From an uncultured Ruminococcus sp. (GTDB lineage Bacteria > Bacillota > Clostridia > Oscillospirales > Ruminococcaceae): a DNA stretch of 16,354 nucleotides. The notes under the pieces were generated by a model, which had not been told where the DNA came from, made no database searches, and saw only the letters and a program-made list of their open reading frames with translations. Below are positions 14,225 through 16,354 of the stretch, piece by piece; the first letter of the stretch is position 1; each line of letters opens with the position of its first letter. The position numbers and the translations under genes are program-made. The stretch spans positions 1 through 16,354 of the forward strand of contig CANQCJ010000023.1 of assembly GCA_947589205.1 (NCBI GenBank), in the 5' to 3' direction.

Positions 14225-14277
14225 GATCTTTTTGTCCTTTCAAAAAATTTTTGATATTACAAAACGTCTATAAAAAT

Positions 14278-14306
14278 ATTATACACCAAACCTATATATT
14301 TTTCAA
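14278..14306 (-). promoter_or_regulatory. Sigma-A promoter of the lipoprotein gene
   Basis: On the minus strand TTGAAA (14306-14301) and TATAAT (14283-14278) are separated by exactly 17 bases, 53 bases upstream of the ATG at 14224. It lies in the 299-base divergent gap 14225-14523, which otherwise holds only AT-rich sequence and the opposite promoter. Confidence 0.85.
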
Positions 14307-14448
14307 GAGCTTTGTACAAAAATTTTTCTTTTGAATAATTTACGTTTTTGTAATTATTTTTTAATAGAAAATTATTTGAAATATCCGCAAAATTGTATGC
14401 GTTTGGCGATGCTTTTGTGAAAGTCTTATGAAAAAAGCTCTCCGGTTA

Positions 14449-14477
14449 TTGACATCTGCTTTAAAATGAGTTATAAT
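14449..14477 (+). promoter_or_regulatory. Perfect-consensus sigma-A promoter of the NlpC/P60 gene
   Basis: TTGACA (14449-14454), 17 bases, TATAAT (14472-14477): every consensus base and the optimal spacing. The -10 is 46 bases upstream of the ATG at 14524, so a strong, constitutive start is expected. Confidence 0.92.
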
Positions 14478-14523
14478 AATTACAATTCAGTAACAAAAAC
14501 CAAATTACCTTTGGGAGCGCGAA

Positions 14524-15972
14524 ATGAAAACCAAGTGCAAAACTGTAATAAAAAAGACCGCCGCCGTAATGCTTGCCGCAGCGCTGTCGTTAGGCGTGTT
14601 CGGAGGTGTCGGACAGGACGTTTACACCAATGCCGCCGACCAAGACGACTACGAGCAGAGGCTTGCGGAGCTTGAAGAAAAAATGAGAGAGCTTGACGAA
14701 AGGATAGCTCTTGCGGGCGGCGATATTGAAGGACAAAAGCAAAAGCTTGCGGCTGTAAGCGAAAAGGCTGAAGCTATACATGAAAAGATAGACAGAGTTT
14801 CGCAGAAGGCGGCGGAGATAGAAGATGAAATGGCTGATATCGACAGTCGTATGCGCGACACGCAGTATGAGCTGGATATTTGCAGACAAAACATAAAGTC
14901 CGGCGTAACGGATTTCAAGGATCGCCTGCGCGCGCTGTATGTTGCGGGAAACGATACCTATTCGGACGTTTTGCTCGATGCGGATAATTTCTATGACGTG
15001 CTTATGCGGGTCGAGCTTGTAAAGCGCGTTGCGGAACACGACAACGAGACGATAAACGGTCTGATAGACGAAAAAAACCGCATGGAACGCTATGCTGCCG
15101 AGCTTGAAGAGCAAAGCGGCGAGCTTAAAGAAAAAAGCGGCGAATATGCCAAAAAGCAAAAGCAGCTTGCCGAAGAAAACGCAGAGCTTGAAAAGCTGAA
15201 ACAGGAATACGGCGATTCCATAGATTCGCTCAGCGGCGAGCTTGACGGATATATTTTGCAGTATGACGGGCTTACCGGAGAATATAACAAGGTCTCCGAG
15301 GAGGCTAAGACTACTACTGTCACCACGACCACGACTACGACAATGACGACTGCTGCAGCTAAAAAGACCAAAAAGCCGAAGGAGACGGAAAAAACCTCCG
15401 AGACCGAAGAGCCGAAGCAAACGACCGTTCCGCAGACGCAGCCTCCGGAGGAAACTACGACAACGACAACGACCACAACGACCGCCGCGCCTCCGGCAGC
15501 TGACGAGCCGCCCGAAACAACGACTGCGACGACCACTGCTGCCGAGACGACAAAAGCTCCCGCCGAAGAGCCTTCTCAGCAAGCTCCGGTGCAGACCGGC
15601 GGGGATATCCAAACGGTCATAGACTACGCCAAGGGCATGGTCGGCGGAAGGTACGTCTGGGCGGGAAACCAATACGGCGCGACCGACTGCTCGGGACTGG
15701 TAATGCTCTCCTACAGGCAGATAGGCATTGAACTGCCGCATTACGCCGCTTCACAGGCAAATTACGGAACGCTCGTTTCAAGAAGCGACATTCAGCCGGG
15801 AGATCTGGTATTTTTCGGCGGAGCAAGCTACGCTTCGATCTATCATGTGGCAATGTACATAGGCGACGGAAAAGTCGTCCACGCCGAATCGACCGCTACC
15901 GGCATAGTTATTTCCTATCTTGACAGCGTAGCGAAGTATAATAACATTACCTGCATAAAAAGACTTGTATAA
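14524..15972 (+). CDS. Secreted NlpC/P60 peptidoglycan hydrolase with coiled-coil and Thr-rich linker
   Basis: This 482-residue exported protein is probably a cell-wall DL-endopeptidase. A basic start (MKTKCKTVIKK) and hydrophobic core form a signal peptide, likely cut near TNA-AD at 37-38. Two long charged coiled-coil segments follow (about 40-130 and 175-260), resembling the N-terminal regulatory part of PcsB/CwlO-type hydrolases. A threonine/proline-rich linker spans 263-349, with Thr runs at 267-273 and 311-320. The NlpC/P60 domain (about 361-482) has catalytic Cys389 in TDCSGL, His441 in YHVAMYIG and His453 in VVHAES. In the related PcsB/FtsEX system the coiled coil restrains the catalytic domain, which is an inference here. 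GGGAG lies 6 bases before the ATG. The gene is monocistronic, with its own promoter and terminator. Confidence 0.95.
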   Translation: MKTKCKTVIKKTAAVMLAAALSLGVFGGVGQDVYTNAADQDDYEQRLAELEEKMRELDERIALAGGDIEGQKQKLAAVSEKAEAIHEKIDRVSQKAAEIEDEMADIDSRMRDTQYELDICRQNIKSGVTDFKDRLRALYVAGNDTYSDVLLDADNFYDVLMRVELVKRVAEHDNETINGLIDEKNRMERYAAELEEQSGELKEKSGEYAKKQKQLAEENAELEKLKQEYGDSIDSLSGELDGYILQYDGLTGEYNKVSEEAKTTTVTTTTTTTMTTAAAKKTKKPKETEKTSETEEPKQTTVPQTQPPEETTTTTTTTTTAAPPAADEPPETTTATTTAAETTKAPAEEPSQQAPVQTGGDIQTVIDYAKGMVGGRYVWAGNQYGATDCSGLVMLSYRQIGIELPHYAASQANYGTLVSRSDIQPGDLVFFGGASYASIYHVAMYIGDGKVVHAESTATGIVISYLDSVAKYNNITCIKRLV

Positions 15973-15975
15973 TTA

Positions 15976-16007
15976 AAAGCGTCTCCGCCGTCGGCGGGGG
16001 CGTTTTT
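15976..16007 (+). terminator. Terminator of the NlpC/P60 gene
   Basis: CGTCTCCGCC (15980-15989) pairs with GGCGGGGGCG (15993-16002), using two G-U pairs and a 3-base loop, followed by TTTTT. It begins just after the TAA at 15970-15972. Confidence 0.85.
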
Positions 16008-16039
16008 ATGCTTAATTTGAATTTTTTGCGCGCCAAAGG

Positions 16040-16068
16040 TTGACAAGCCGAAATATTTCTGTTATAAT
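16040..16068 (+). promoter_or_regulatory. Perfect-consensus sigma-A promoter of secA
   Basis: TTGACA (16040-16045), 17 bases, TATAAT (16063-16068), with all consensus bases present. The secA ATG follows 57 bases after the -10 box. Confidence 0.92.
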
Positions 16069-16125
16069 ATATAATGTATTTCTATATGCGAAAGACGACA
16101 ATTTTTACAGAGGTGAATATATAAA

Positions 16126-16354
16126 ATGGGATTAATGAACGCATTGTTCGGAAATTATTCCAAAAAAGAGCTTAAAAGGATCGAGCCTATCAAGAATAAG
16201 GTACTCGAGCTGGAGGAGACATATTCTAAGATGAGCGACAGCGAGCTTCGCTCTCAAACGCAGATAATGAAGGATAAAATATCGGACGGACTGAGCACGC
16301 TTGACGATGTTCTTCCGGATGCTCTCGCCGTCTGCCGTGAGGCGGCGTGGAGAG
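16126..16354 (+). CDS. secA: SecA, preprotein translocase ATPase (N-terminal part)
   Basis: The first 76 codons of secA are visible; the gene runs off the window. SecA is the ATPase that drives secretory proteins through SecYEG at the cytoplasmic membrane. The start MGLMNALFGNYSKKELKRI, followed by a SDSELRSQTQIMKDKI stretch and LPDALAVCREAAWR, matches the SecA N-terminus in order and spacing. The Walker A motif lies beyond the window edge. AGAGGTG at 16109-16115 lies about 10 bases upstream of the ATG. It is transcribed from its own consensus promoter, separated from the upstream hydrolase by a terminator. Since the hydrolase and the lipoprotein are both exported, they are presumably SecA clients. 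Confidence 0.95.
   Translation, partial: MGLMNALFGNYSKKELKRIEPIKNKVLELEETYSKMSDSELRSQTQIMKDKISDGLSTLDDVLPDALAVCREAAWR

Noticed and set aside
14590..15741. Open frame of 383 codons on the minus strand
   Set aside because: It is antisense to the NlpC/P60 gene. Its Leu/Arg/Gly-rich translation mirrors the coiled coil and Thr-rich linker, and it has no start context.

Overview
The window looks like a chromosomal core region of a low-to-mid GC anaerobic Firmicute, most likely a gut clostridium of the Ruminococcaceae/Oscillospirales type. This rests on the gene order recF-remB-gyrB-(membrane protein)-gyrA, a reverse-order rubrerythrin, threonine-rich linkers in a secreted NlpC/P60 protein, strong AUA codon preference (10 of the first 14 isoleucine codons in gyrB) and frequent TTG starts. 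The assignment is an inference from sequence style; no species can be named. I see no phage, IS element, CRISPR array, rRNA or tRNA.

Layout. (1) 1-6263, plus strand: a replication/topology cluster. It holds the 3' end of recF, remB (DUF370), gyrB, a two-pass membrane protein with a long acidic N-terminus, and gyrA. Spacing is tight except for an 88-base leader before gyrA that can fold into an imperfect hairpin. A bidirectional hairpin terminator separates gyrA from the next block. (2) 6301-8562, minus strand: a two-gene operon of a seven-pass membrane HD-GYP protein followed by an Ogg-type DNA glycosylase/lyase, with a well-formed sigma-A promoter at 8607-8635. (3) 8563-8858: a divergent intergenic region. 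It carries that minus-strand promoter, a plus-strand promoter, two nearly identical 12-bp palindromes (TGACAAAAGTCA and TGACAAATGTCA), and a hairpin-plus-heptamer repeat element. (4) 8859-12108, plus strand: a three-gene ABC-2 exporter operon (one ATPase, two permeases) ending at a strong hairpin terminator. (5) 12171-14224, minus strand: a reverse rubrerythrin and, upstream of it, a GDSL/SGNH-hydrolase lipoprotein. A second, inverted copy of the repeat element lies between them. (6) 14524-15972, plus strand: a secreted coiled-coil/Thr-rich/NlpC-P60 peptidoglycan hydrolase, transcribed divergently from the lipoprotein. (7) 16126-16354: the start of secA, behind a perfect-consensus promoter.

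How it fits together. The first block supplies recombination repair and DNA gyrase. The HD-GYP/Ogg pair probably links a membrane sensor of the cyclic-di-nucleotide phosphodiesterase family with oxidative base repair only by co-transcription. The exporter, lipoprotein esterase, peptidoglycan hydrolase and SecA all concern the envelope and export. The rubrerythrin is oxidative-stress defence in an anaerobe. Nothing here amounts to a clear new multi-gene system. The most interesting non-coding signals are the paired inverted composite repeats, the twin palindromes by the exporter promoter, and the gyrA leader hairpin.
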